Numbered from the stretch's first letter, positions 1-10,865 are shown. The stretch is DNA of 64,000 nucleotides from Elephas maximus indicus (GCF_024166365.1 NC_064838.1:76028001-76092000); one strand, 5' to 3'. Notes: generated by a model not told the origin, from the letters alone. Made by a program: numbers and translations.

Positions 1-164
1 AACCTTATGACGATCATTTTCTTATTTCATTTATAGAATTTAATAACTGAAGGGACCAAAATGAGATTCCTCACCTTAAATATTTTTGATCTGTTGGGTA
101 ATTTTCCTAGTGTTAAAAGTAGACTCAGATAGATAAACTAAATGTCTTACATACGTAAGGCAGA
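1..164. other. Unclassified AT-rich DNA
   Basis: I see no gene, RNA or recognised repeat in this stretch before the L1 3' end that follows. Confidence 0.4.
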
Positions 165-525
165 GTATTACTCACCATAAAAAGAAGTCCTGATACATGG
201 ATGAAGCTGGAAAACTTTCTGCTGATTGCAATAAGTGAGTTACAAAAGAAACAAATATTATGTGATCCCACTTATATGAAATATTTACAAAATAGGCAAG
301 TGTATAAAATTTATTAGTGGTTACCAGAGGCAGAAAGGAGGGGAAAATGAGAAGTCATTGCTTAGGGGGCACTGAGTTTCTGTTAAGGATGATGAAAATA
401 TTTAGAAATGGATAATAGTGATTGTTGTACAACACAAATATCACTGAACTGTAAGTGTAAAAATTGTTGAAATGGCAAACATTTTGTTACAAATATACTT
501 GTCACAATTTAAAAAAAAAAAAAAA
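165..525 (+). mobile_element. Old L1 3' end (L1M-like)
   Basis: This resembles the 3' end of old mammalian L1 elements. It has the end-of-ORF2-like stretch around 'catggatgaagctgg', then 'ggttaccagaggcag', 'tcactgaactgtaa' and a terminal A-run near 512-526. It is 5' truncated and has no coding capacity. The subfamily is not resolved. Confidence 0.75.
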
Positions 526-617
526 CAACTAAAGTAGGTGGAAAACCAAATTTGGCCTTTAGGGTATAGTTTGCCAATCTCTGGTCTAAGGCAATCATGG
601 TGAGGCAGAAGTCTTAT

Positions 618-1204
618 TGACTTAATTATCTGCTGCAGCTATAACAGAAATACCACAAGTGGACAGCTTTGACAAAGAGAAATTTATTTTGTCACAGTTT
701 AGGATGATAGAACTCTGAATTCAAGGTGCTGGCTATGGGGGAAGGCTTTCTCTTCTGGCTCTAGAGGGAGGTCTTTTTGTCTTTCAGCTTCTATTCCTTG
801 GACATCTCATGTGGCATGGCTTTTATCTTCCCCCAACTCTATTTGCTTTGTTGCTTGCTCAAACCGTTCTTTTATATCTCAAAAGAAATTGATTTAAGAC
901 ACACCCTACGCTAATGCAAACTCTGATGGCATAGTGGTTCAGAGCTACGACTGCGAACCAAAAGGTTGACGGTTCGAATCCACTGAGCACTCCTTGAAAA
1001 CTATGGAGCAGTTCTACTCTGTCCTGTAGGGTCGCTATGAGTCAGAACCCTCTCGAGGGCAACAGGTTAATCCGGGTTAGCAAACGCTAATACAGCCTCA
1101 GTAACACAACAAAGAAAACACATTCCCAAATTGGATTATAATCACAGGTATTGGGGTTAGGATTTATAACACTTATTTCTTGGGACACAATTCAGTCCAT
1201 AACA
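618..1204 (-). mobile_element. MaLR (MLT1/MST-like) solo LTR, split by an AfroSINE
   Basis: On the plus strand the block opens with the 'ctgctgcagctataacagaaatacc' type of sequence and closes with 'acacaattcagtccataaca'. These are the reverse complements of the 3' and 5' ends of mammalian ERVL-MaLR LTRs. It is a solo LTR with no internal region. An AfroSINE inserted into it at about 921-1083. I did not see a convincing target duplication for the LTR itself. Confidence 0.75.
921..1083 (+). mobile_element. AfroSINE (tRNA-derived SINE)
   Basis: The tRNA-like head includes the B-box-like 'ggttcgaatcc' near 971. The body has 'gcagttctactctgtcctgtagggtcgctatgagtcaga'-type sequence. The 8-bp direct repeat 'acgctaat' at 908-915 and 1084-1091 looks like its target duplication, so it inserted into the MaLR LTR. 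Confidence 0.85.
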
Positions 1205-1267
1205 CCTGTTCTTCTCTTCCCTTTTAGTAATAGAACTCCCATTTATAGTACTAGCTAGACACATAAC

Positions 1268-1452
1268 TAAGGAGACCTGGTAGCACCATGGTTAAATGCT
1301 TGGCTATGAAGCAAAGCTGCTCCACAGGAGAAAAATATGGCAGTTGGCTTCCATAAAGACCACAACCCTAGAAACCGAAGGGGGAGTTCTACCCTGTCTT
1401 ATAGGGTTGATATGTGTCAGAATCGACTGGATGGCAACAGGTTTTGTTTTGT
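1268..1452 (+). mobile_element. AfroSINE, old copy at the head of unit A
   Basis: It has a degenerate tRNA-like head ('ctggtagcaccatggttaaatgc') and the body ending 'tgtcagaatcgactggatggcaac'. Paralogous copies sit at 10866 and 19684 at the same place in units B and C, so this insertion predates the duplication. Confidence 0.75.
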
Positions 1453-1469
1453 TTTCTCCTTTTTTTTAA

Positions 1470-1910
1470 GACATAGTACTGCCTAGCTAAAAGACTACAT
1501 TTCGCAACATCCCATGTATCTAGGTGTGGCCACATGACTAAGTTCTGGCCAATGAAATGTAAATGAAAGTCATAATATAAATTGTAATTCTGTGAATGTG
1601 GAATTTTGGTGGAAATTCAAGCAGCGATGGTGGATCATGAGGATGTGTGTTAAAGTTAGCAGAAAAGCAAAACAGAAGGAGCCTGTAATCCTGATGTTGT
1701 GGAGCTGCCATACACATACAACTTGCCCCAGGCTTCCTTTATGTAAGAGGAAAATACATTTCTGTCTCATTTAAGTCACTGTTAAAAAAAAATAAGTAAG
1801 CTCAGAATCTACATCTTCTATTACATGAGTTGTTCTGACCATTCATGTAATATTACCTATCGATTGAGATCTCACAAATTTTTTATCTGTTCTATGCATC
1901 CTCCAAGTTG
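1470..1910. repeat. Unit-A copy of shared non-coding block
   Basis: This block starts near 'cctagctaaaagac' and includes 'gtgtggccacatgactaagttctggcc', which looks like an old interspersed repeat of a family I cannot name. Homologous copies lie at about 11090-11510 and 19880-20300. No gene is supported. Confidence 0.6.
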
Positions 1911-4838
1911 TTGTTGTTGTTAGATGCCCCTGAGTCAGTTCCAGCTCGTAGCAACCCTATGCACAACAAAACGAAACACTGCCCAGTCCTGCGTTATCCT
2001 CAAAGTCCTTATGCTTGAGTCCATTGTTGCAGCCACTGTCAATCCATCTGGTTGAGGGTCTTCTCTTTTTCACTGATTCTCTACTTTACTAAGCCTGGTG
2101 TCCTTCTCCAGGGACTGCTCCCTCCTAATAATATGTCCAAAGTACGTGAGACATAGTCTCGCCATCCTTGCTTCTGAGACTGCTACTTCCACAGGTGTTG
2201 ATTGTGGATTCGAGTAAAACGAAATCCTTGACTTCAATCTTTTCTCCATTTATCATGATGTTGCTTATTGGTTCAGATGTAAGGATTTTTGTTTTCTTTA
2301 TGATGAGGTACAATTCATCCTGAAGGTTGTGGTCTTTGATATTCATCAGTAAGTGCTTCAAGTCTCCATGCTAGCAAGCAAGGTTGTGTCATTTGCAAAT
2401 AGTGGGTTGTTAATGAGTCTTCATCAATCTTGATGCCTCATTCTTCTTCGTATAGTCCAGCTTCTTGTTTCATTTGCTCAGCATACAGATTGAATAAGAA
2501 TGGTGAAAAAGATACAACACTGATGCACACCTTTCCTGACTTTAAAACAAGCAATATCCCCTTGTTCTATTCAAAGGACTGCCTCTTGATCTATGTAGAG
2601 GTTCCTCATCAGCACAATTAAGTGTTCTGGAATTTTCATTCCTCAAAATATTATCCATAATTTGGTATGATCCACACAGTCAAATTCTTTTGCATAGTCA
2701 ATAAAACACGGGTAAATATCTTTCTGATATTCTCTGCTTTCAGCCAAGATCCGTCTGACCTCAGCAATAATGTGCCTGGTTCCATGTTCTCTTCTGACTC
2801 CTGCTTGAATTTCTGGCCGTTCTGTGTCAATGTACTGCTGCAGCCGCTTTTGAATGCTCTTCAGCAAAATTTTACTTGTGTGTGATGTTAATGATATTGT
2901 TCAATAAGTTCCACATTCAGTTGGATCAGCTTTCTTTGGAATAGGCATAAATGTGGATCTATTCTGGTCACTTGGCCAGGTAACTGTCTTCCAGATTTCT
3001 TGGCATAGATGAATGAGCACTTCCAGCACTGCATCCATTTGTTGAAACATCTCAATTGGTATTCCCTCAATTCCTGGACCCTTGATTTTACCAATGCCTC
3101 CAGTGCAGCTTGGACCTCTTCCTCCAGTGCTATCTATTCCTGATCATATGCTACCTCCTGAAACAGTTGAACATAGACCAGTTCTTTTTGGTAGAGTGAC
3201 TGTGCATTCTATCCATCTTCATTTGTTGCTTCCTGCATTGCTTACTATTTTCCCTGTAGAATCCTTCAATATTGCAACTCAAGGCTTGAAGTTTTTCTTC
3301 AGTCCTTTCAGCCTGAGAAATGCTGAGCATATTCTTCCTTTTTGGCTTTCTATGTCCAGCTCTTTGCGCATGTCACTATAATTCTTTACTTTGTCTTCTA
3401 TAATCAACCTTTGAAGTCTTCTGTTCAGCTCTTTTACTTCATCATTTCTTCCTTTCCCTTTAGCTACTCAACATTCAAGAGCAACTTTCAGACTTCCTTC
3501 TGACATCCATTTTGGTCTTTTATTTCTTTTCTGTCTTTTTAATGACTTTTTGCTTTCTTTAGGTATGATGTCCTTGATGTCATTCCACAACTAGTCTGAT
3601 ATTTGTTCGTTAGTGTTCAGTGAGTCAAGTCTGTTCTTGAGATGGTCTCTAAATTCAGGTGGGATATGCTCAAGGCAGTACTTTGGCTCTCGTGGACTTG
3701 TTCTAATTTTCTTCAACTTCAACTTGAAATTGCATATCAGCAATTGATTGTTCCACAGTCGGACCCTGGCCTTGTTCTGACTGATGATATTGAGCTTTTC
3801 CATTATCTCTTTCTACATATGTAGTTGATTTGATTCCTATGTATTTCACTGGTGAGATCCACGTGTATAGTTACTGTTTATGTTGTTGAAAAAAAGGTAT
3901 TTACAATGAATAAGTCATTTGTCTTGAAAATTCTATCACACTATCCCTGACATCATTTCTATCACCAAGGCCATATTTTCCAACTACCGATCCTTCTTCT
4001 TCGTTCCCAGCTTTCACATTCCAATCACCAGTATTTATCAATGCATGTTTGATAAATTTCAGCCTGCATAAGATGGTAAAAATCTTTAACTTCTTCATCT
4101 TTGACCTTAGTGGTTTGTGGGTAAATTTGAAGAATAGTCATATTAACTGGTCTAGTAAAAAAGATGTAGGGATATTATCCTATCACTGAGAGCGTTATAG
4201 TTCAGGATAGATCTTGAAATGTTCTTTTTGACAATAAATGCAACACCATTCTTCTTCCAGTTGTCACTCCCAGCATAGTAGACCATATGATTGTCCAATT
4301 CAAAATATAGCCAATACTAGTCTATTTCAGCTCACTAATACTAGGATATCAATGTTTTTGTGTTCCATTTAATTTTTGACAATTTGTAATTTTCCTAGAT
4401 CCAAAATTTGTACATTTCATGTTTGGATTTTTAATGGATGTTTGCAGCTGTTTCTTCCCATTCTGAGTCATGCCACATCATAAAATGAAGGTCTACAAGG
4501 CTTCACTCCATCTTTGTCATTAACGTTGACTCTGCTTTGAGGAGGCAGCTCTTCCCCAGTTGTATTTTGAGTGATTTCCAACCTGAGGGACACATCTTCA
4601 GGCACTATATTAGATAATGTTCTGCTGCTATTCATAAGGGTTTTCACTGGCTAATTCTTTTTGAAAGTAGACCACCAAGTTCTTCTTCCTAGTTTGTCTT
4701 AGCCTGGAAGCTCAGCTGGAACCTGTCTACCATGCGTGACCCTGCTGGTGTTTGAATACTGGTGGCATAACCTCCAGCATCACAGCAACACGGAGGCCCC
4801 CACAATACTACAGACTGACAGGCGCGTGGGGGGGGGGA
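1911..4838 (-). mobile_element. RTE/BovB-clade LINE, near full length, decayed
   Basis: It is read on the minus strand. The 5' end lies near 4838, where 'actgacaggcgcgtgg' marks the start region, and the 3' tail is at 1911 with 'ttgttgttgttgttagatgcc'. Fragments show the endonuclease (near 3900-4100, with a GDWN-type motif) and the reverse transcriptase (2643-2867, with RPEIQAGVRREHGTRH and CFIDYAKEFDCVDH; 2125-2361, RT C-terminal side). Frames are broken many times, so no intact protein can be made. It is absent from units B and C, so it is private to unit A. Confidence 0.85.
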
Positions 4839-4849
4839 GGTGGGATTAG

Positions 4850-5220
4850 GGGCAGTTATGTTAATAAGATAGGACTCAATCCACAAGTTTTGATTGTATC
4901 CTGATTCAATCTCTTTTGAGATATAAGAGAGGGAATAGAGCAAAGAGGAAGAGGACCTCACACCACCAAGAATGAAGAATGAGGATTGGAGCACATCCTT
5001 TGGACCTGGGGTTCCTGTGCTAAGAAGCTGCTGGACCAGGAGGAGATTGATGACAAGGGTCTTCCCCCAGAACAGGCAGAGAGAGAAAACCTTACCCTGG
5101 AGCTGGTGCCCTGATTTCAGATTTCTTGTCTCCTAGACTGTGAGTTAAAGAATTTCTGTTTACTAAAGCCATCCACTTGTGGTATTTCTGTAATAACAGC
5201 ACTAGATAACTAAGACAGCA
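4850..5220 (+). mobile_element. MaLR-like LTR 3' part
   Basis: The stretch ending with 'gccatccacttgtggtatttctgtaataacagc' and then 'actaagaca' matches the typical 3' end of MLT1/MST LTRs. A short minus-strand AfroSINE remnant follows at about 5220-5255 ('cttaactactgtgccaccagg'). Together with the RTE element it makes up the private insertion of unit A. Confidence 0.65.
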
Positions 5221-5262
5221 ACTAAATGCTTAACTACTGTGCCACCAGGATTCCTATAGGGA

Positions 5263-5780
5263 TTTTGGTTTCCTAATCTTAGCTTGTAAAATACGTGATT
5301 ATCTCTATATTAAAATTTGAAAAATTCACCGCTACCCATGATAAAAAAGTTTAATAAAGTGGAAATAGAAAAATCGTTTAATTTGAGAAAAGATATCCAC
5401 CTAAAAAGCTACCAGAAAAATCAAACTTAGTTGGAAACACTAGATGGACATTCTATTTCACTGAGATAATTTAAGCCATCAAACGAAAGCTTCCAGACTC
5501 ACACAACTGTATCTATCAGTCTACGAGCATCCATTCACTTAAATGCTGCCTTTTAACTGCTACTGTAAATGAAGTATCTGTGACCCTTGCCAAAGACAAC
5601 CAGTCTTTCTATACTTCTACATGTGACTTTATCTCCTCACTGCTTACACAGGACTTTTGTCTAAGAATATCCTTTGTCTATTATTTCATCCGTATTTCCC
5701 TCTCTACTGAATCAGTTACATCATCAAAGAAGCAATCTGTTACTGCTCTCATTGTTAAAAATATTTTTTTGACTCCTCAT
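5263..5780. repeat. Unit-A copy of shared non-coding block
   Basis: Its homologues are at about 11640-12170 and 20450-20970. It holds short open stretches, but they are not conserved in frame between copies. I see no gene in it. Confidence 0.6.
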
Positions 5781-6251
5781 GGATAGATGTTGTGCCTTAT
5801 TCCAGAACTCAGCTCTTGCATTTTGTAAGAACATAGGGGTTTCCATCCCAGCATATGCATTGTTAAATTCCTGAACAGAAAGGGAAGTGAAAACATCTTC
5901 ACATAGAATCTCAGGGGTAGTTATAAAAGAAGGAGATTAAAAAAAAAAAGAATTCCCAATTGATTTGGGACATCACAATTCTGCCAATGCTTAAGTACTT
6001 CAAACCACGTAAAAGTATCTTGGATAATCACGCTGACTGAAACTTTTCAAACCCCCGAGAGGCAACTGAGAGGCAGTTCTACAGGTTCATGTCCTCTCAG
6101 GGAAACCTCTTTAAATTCCAGTTGGAAATAAAGGAGTACACCTTTGCTTCTCTGTGTTTTGTTCCAAGACACCAAATTGGAAACAGCACTTGGGAAGCAG
6201 TGGGGAACATTCTTTGCCTAGTGTGCCTGTGAGACTTTCTCTCTCTCTTAG

Positions 6252-6368
6252 ATGTAGAAATAAGACTTGGAAATGGCATTTACATTTTATCCAGCCACTG
6301 AATGGACTTTTCTCCACAAAGAATAGGAGATTGGCAACACCAGAATTTTCAAAAAAACATGATATATG
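6252..6368 (+). other. Exon-like segment, unit A
   Basis: This 117-bp segment is preceded by a long pyrimidine tract ending in AG ('tctctctctcttag') and followed by a GT donor-like site ('tatatg|gtgaga'). The same arrangement is kept in unit B (15098-15214) and unit C (24063-24178). In units A and B the segment has stop codons in the frame that is open in unit C. If it is a real exon, a non-coding 5' exon of the OR transcript about 3.1 kb downstream is the simplest reading. An exon of a different, broken gene is also possible. No transcript evidence is available. Confidence 0.35.
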
Positions 6369-6764
6369 GTGAGATTTATAATTCACATTTTTGCGTTTTC
6401 AGAATTATTTAATCATTAATATAAACTGGCATCAGTTAATTTACAGACGACTTGATTTTCTTTGTATAAAGAAGCTGCCTGAAGTAGAAGTGGACTCATG
6501 TGGGTTTGAGAGCTACTAAAGGATTACAAAGGCCATTCAAAATTTCTATGCATTTAAAAAATTGGCATACCTACACTGTGACCAAATAAAATAATTTCCA
6601 TTTTTAAATTAATAAAAGAAGAAGGGAAAGAGCTTATCAGTAAAAGCACTTGTCAGCCCTGTTCATGATAAAGGGGGAATTAAGTGTAAGTAATTAAGTG
6701 ACACTTCTTTGTGTCAGTGGTCTGGGGTCTTGATCTCCTGTTGAATGTATTTATGTGTATTGTG

Positions 6765-6905
6765 TTATCTGATTCTATCAATAGGCATTCTTATTAGCTC
6801 ACTTTTCAGAGGTGGAAACCAAAGATTTGAAGTAACTTGTTCCATGAGCCATAACTAAATAGAAGAGCTTGGATTTGAATACAAGCTTGTATGATCCTGG
6901 AGGTG
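6765..6905 (-). mobile_element. MIR-like SINE fragment
   Basis: The stretch around 'ttttcagaggtggaaaccaaagatttgaagtaacttgttcc' resembles the reverse complement of the MIR core. It is degenerate. The unit B copy is at about 15645-15770. Confidence 0.5.
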
Positions 6906-6984
6906 ATGTTCTTACTTATTTCACTTCATTGTCTCCCTTACTTTTGTCCTAGGCTAAACTGACCACTGTTGGATCCTATATCTA

Positions 6985-7585
6985 TTGTAGAGTGATAACT
7001 TTCACTAAAGCCTTCTGCAACAGAGTTTTTTTATTGTGACATATCAGAAAACAAAAAAGGGAAATTGGCTGTAAGCACTCAGGCTACAAACAAACCAAAA
7101 TCCAAAGAAGGATAATCAATAAGTGCTTTTTATAGAATTTTGACAGGTGCTGATTCATCAAGAGTCAGGGTGTTTCAACTGGCTCTTTACAATCCTTGGA
7201 ACAATTACCTATGAGTAAATAACCTACAGACTATCATTGGTTAAGGGAAAGACAAAGAACTAAGATCATGATTGGGAGGCGTTTTCTTGTTTCTCTTTTC
7301 TAACAATGTGGTCTGTTGGCTCAGGGGTCCTGACTCTATCATATAATGATTGCTTTCTGTGGTGTGGGCTACCTGTGATATAGGGTAGATCTCCAACTCC
7401 CTTCCCGGGGTAAGTTGTTACTTACTTTTGGTAAGCACTTCCTCAGTCCATTGAACAAGTTAGAGCACTCAGTTCTACCCCATTGATACAATCTCTTAGT
7501 GTTTAAAGCCCTGTGGATCCTGAGAAACAAATTGGCCTGTTGTGGTTATGGCCTTCTGTGGTTAGGTTAACCCTTTATTCTACTG
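6985..7585 (-). mobile_element. LTR-like promoter block, unit A (minus strand)
   Basis: By eye this aligns over about 550 bp, in inverted orientation, with 56530-57090. Read on the minus strand it has a TATA-like box (TATAAAAA, plus-strand 7127-7134) and two upstream CCAAT-like motifs (plus-strand 'attgg' near 7237 and 7271). These are at the same relative places as in the plus-strand copy. The layout suggests the LTR of an endogenous retrovirus-like element. I do not recognise the family and cannot fix its ends. A unit B copy at about 15870-16450 shows that it predates the A/B duplication. Confidence 0.55.
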
Positions 7586-7589
7586 GTAA

Positions 7590-9420
7590 TCTTTATGTTT
7601 TAATATATGGTTGTTCACAGATCCAATGACCCTTTTGGGTTTGTTTTATGCTTTGTTTTCTGGGTAACCGCTTGCAGCTGGATATGGAGTTATCTGTGCT
7701 GGCACAATTTAGGATTGCCTAAGTCCCTGGGAACATAAGGAAAATGGCTGTTTAAAAGCAAACAGAAGACATTAACCTGTAAAATTGTATATTCATTAGT
7801 TTTATTTGTCAATTCTAAGTGGCATTCAACAAAATCAATTTACTGATATAAGCCCCACAAGTATTTTATTCATCTCTTTAGCAAACATGTAATTCCGTAA
7901 ATGATTTGAGTGATAAATTTCTGTTATAGGTATAAAGGAGGACACACTCATCCTTCAAAGCTCTGTCTACCTATGGAAAATGAAGTCAGAGGTTGAAGTA
8001 ATTATGTGGCTGAGTCACGGAAATGCTTTCTATGGGGAAAGCAGCTGGTTTACTGAGTGAGATAATAATAACCACAATCTGCAACACTTCTTTGCCATAA
8101 GCAACGCCTTCACATTTTCAGAATTAGCCCTCATTGTAGTCTTAGGAGATGCTTAGGTAAGCAATGCATGAACCATTTTACAATAATGTTATATAATGGT
8201 GAAACAAATAAACCGTGAGGACTTGCACTTGATCTTATTGAGTCACATTGTTTAAAGATTTGGTTAAGAATTAATAAAGTCTTAATTAAAGAATTAATAA
8301 AGACTGGCTTATGTTGAACATGTTGTTTCTATTCTTTACTTCTATGGTTGTTGCCCTTTGTATATGTATTTGATGTGTGTGTGTGTATATATATAGTCGG
8401 ACCATTACCTTCTGGTTATAAATCATGTGGAGTTTCTTTTCCCCGAGGTGTCTAATTTAAACATGAACAAATGAATCAGAAGGTTTTAACCTTGAGAGGT
8501 GTGTGGAGAGCGTAGAAAGGCCATCCTTACTCTGAAGCTCTCCCTAGAAAAGAAACATTCTCACTACTTTCTTTATGGATCCAGTGGAATGGACGTCGGC
8601 TGTGGCACCAGAAAATCCCAGATGTACCTTTTGTTAATTTCTTGAACTCTCAAACTATAACTTAGCTAATAGTAAACTAGGGATAATAAGACCTCATATG
8701 GACAGTATCCTAGACACTAGGCACTGAGCAATTGCTTTTTTCCTTGCATTATTTCACTCAGTCATCAGCAGAACACTTTGAAGTAGGTATTATTATTTTT
8801 GTCAGCTTCTGCTTATATTTTAAAATGATGACTAAAACAAAAACAAAGACAAACCAAAACTTAATGCATTCTTATTTTTGTTAAACATACAGTTAGGGAA
8901 TTTTCTGTTGGCCTTTATTTTTGATAAGAAATGAATTAATTCATCTTAAAGGCCCAGTTCAGCTCAAATTTTTAAAGCAATAAGTGTGGGAGTAGGCATG
9001 ATTTCCAGTTGCCTGTTAAAATGCATGTTAGCTGTTCTTTTATTTGTAGATAAGGCAGTCTCCTGGAGAGAGATGCATTTCCCATGCAAGTCATCCTGGT
9101 TCCCATGCCATGTCAATGGGAGGCATAACTAATACTTTATAGTCCTCCTTTCCTCAGAGCTTGGATGTGCTTCAGAATCCTCCTCAACGTTTCACTCTAG
9201 GTGGCCACTCCTAACAAGTCAAAGCTGGCACCCACTTTAAAAACTATTTGTCATCCCTACCACATGTGAATGGTTCCCTTCCCCCATATTGAAACTCTGA
9301 CTGTTAGAAAGAGTTTAACCTCAGTTCTGACTGATGGCTCAAGAACTTTCTAATTTTGTATTCTTAACAACAACAGAAGCACTTAAAATAATTTTGATTA
9401 TGAATGCACCAATCCTTTGA
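7590..9420. other. Non-coding upstream region of OR copy A
   Basis: This is shared with unit B (16455-18230) at lower identity than the coding exon. It holds a MIR-like minus-strand fragment near 8700-8800 ('ctagacactaggcactgagc', 'gtaggtattattattttt') and a short TG/TA tract near 8375-8395. I see no open reading frame worth calling. Confidence 0.5.
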
Positions 9421-9474
9421 TGACTACGCTAATATCATAAACTCATTTGAGACAAACATCTTTCTCATAATTTC

Positions 9475-9477
9475 AGA
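9475..9477 (+). promoter_or_regulatory. Predicted splice acceptor before the OR coding exon, copy A
   Basis: 'tttctcataatttcag|att' is a good acceptor 45 bases before the ATG. OR genes usually have an intron-less coding exon joined to upstream 5' UTR exons, and an acceptor a few bases to tens of bases before the start codon is expected. Copy B has the same site at 18289. Confidence 0.55.
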
Positions 9478-9521
9478 TTCTACATGGTCACTGTGGTAGC
9501 TTCCACCTTTTCCTCTGAAAT

Positions 9522-10457
9522 ATGCAAAACCAAAGCTTCGTAACTGAGTTCGTCCTCTTGGGTCTTTCATGGAATCCAAGTGTTCAAAAAATAGAATTTT
9601 TTGTATTTTTGTTCTGCTACATTGCAACTGTTGGGGCCAATTTGCTAGTTGTGGTGACCATCATCAGCAGCCCGGCACTCCTGGGATCCCCGATGTACTT
9701 CTTTCTGGCCTTCCTGTCCTTCCTGGATGCCTGCTATTCCTCTGCATTTGCACCAAAGATGATTGTGGACTCCCTCTATGAGAAGAAAACCATCTCCTTC
9801 AAGGGCTGTATGACCCAGGTCTTTGCTGATCACTTCTTTGCTGGAGTGGAGGTGATCATCCTCACCGCCATGGCCTATGACCGCTATGTGGCCATTTGCA
9901 AGCCATTGCACTACCCCTCTATCATGAACTGGAGGCTCTGTGGTATCCTGATGGGGGTAGCCTGGACAGGCGGCTTCTTGCATTCTGTGATACAAATTCT
10001 GTTTACTTTCCAGCTGCCCTTCTGTGGCCCCAATGTTATCGATCACTTCCTATGTGATTTGTACCCATTATTGAAGCTTGCCTGCACTGACACTCACATC
10101 CTTGGCCTTTTTGTGGTTGCCAATAGTGGGTTTATCTGCACCATAATCTTCTCCTTGTTGCTCATCTCCTACTGTGTCATCTTGCTCTCACTAAGAACTC
10201 ATAGTTCTGAAGGACGGCTGAAAGCTCTCTCCACCTGTGGAACTCACATTGCTGTCGTGGTTTTGTTTTTTGTTCCCTGCATAATTATGTATGCCCGACC
10301 TCCATCTGCTTTCTCCTTCGATAAGATGGTGGCCATAGTTTGCACTTTCGTAACTCCCTTGCTCAATCCTTTGATTTATACTTTCAGGAATAAGGAAGTG
10401 AAAAATGCCATGAGGAAATTATGGACCAGATTGGTGGTGGTTTCTGATGAAAAATAA
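9522..10457 (+). CDS. Olfactory receptor, class II family 4 (4C-like), copy A
   Basis: An odorant-sensing G-protein-coupled receptor of the sensory cilium, expected to couple to the olfactory G protein. The 311-residue single-exon frame has the usual OR length. It shows an N-glycosylation sequon N3-Q-S, N40 in TM1, the PMYFFL motif at 57-62, C96 and C178 for the conserved disulfide, [15 protein letters not shown] with an intact DRY at 120-122, SY at 216-217, KALSTCGTH at 234-242, and NPLIY at 282-286 in TM7. Seven hydrophobic segments can be placed at about 25-48, 57-80, 97-118, 140-160, 197-222, 238-260 and 272-290. The start was chosen because the [15 protein letters not shown] opening is typical of family 4. 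A39 replaces the usual glycine of the 'GN' in TM1. All motifs are otherwise intact and it is probably functional. The 4C subfamily call is from memory of the family. Confidence 0.93.
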   Translation: MQNQSFVTEFVLLGLSWNPSVQKIEFFVFLFCYIATVGANLLVVVTIISSPALLGSPMYFFLAFLSFLDACYSSAFAPKMIVDSLYEKKTISFKGCMTQVFADHFFAGVEVIILTAMAYDRYVAICKPLHYPSIMNWRLCGILMGVAWTGGFLHSVIQILFTFQLPFCGPNVIDHFLCDLYPLLKLACTDTHILGLFVVANSGFICTIIFSLLLISYCVILLSLRTHSSEGRLKALSTCGTHIAVVVLFFVPCIIMYARPPSAFSFDKMVAIVCTFVTPLLNPLIYTFRNKEVKNAMRKLWTRLVVVSDEK

Positions 10458-10860
10458 AACATTAAGCTTAAAAATTTAAATTTCAAGAGGAAAGAATTCA
10501 AAATGGGCTTAATAAAATACTTTATGGGGTGGGAACTTGTAAGGCAGAAAGTAACGTAATGCCACAGAAAAATACTGACGGGTAGGTCAGGAAATGCTAT
10601 TACCACCCTCAGATCACTCATATCTTGGAGTTGGCAGCTCAGTATCCTTATAGGTAATTTAAGGAAAGTCGAATTTTATGTTTGTTTAGAATATAGTAAA
10701 GAAATCACTAAAAAAGAGGAATCATATTATCTACTAAACTTCTTGCAATGCACACCATACTTTTAAAAACCCTAAGGAGAGTATAAAAAAAATCTTAGAT
10801 ATCAGGAATAGGAACTTCATGAAACTATTTTAACTGGAAAAGAAGTTCACTTTTAGTGTC
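10458..10860. other. 3' flank of OR copy A
   Basis: It is homologous to 19271-19680 after copy B. It probably contains the 3' UTR, but I see no clear single poly(A) site and no further gene. Confidence 0.45.
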
Positions 10861-10865
10861 CTTAT

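Larger units (their letters stand above)
1265..10860. repeat. Tandem duplication unit A
   Basis: This is the first of three tandem units. It shares the SINE head, the 1460-1910 block, the 5263-5775 block, and everything from about 5783 to 10800 with unit B (10862-19678). Unit A has a private insertion of about 3.35 kb (about 1911-5262) and lacks the 2.45-kb block found at about 12170-14630 in unit B. Corrected for these two events, its length matches the 8.8-kb period of the other units. The left boundary near 1220-1270 is approximate. Confidence 0.85.

Noticed and set aside
9645-10046. 133-codon open frame on the minus strand inside OR copy A
   Set aside because: It is the antisense shadow of the OR coding exon. 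The frame is only partly kept in copy B and has no known domain.
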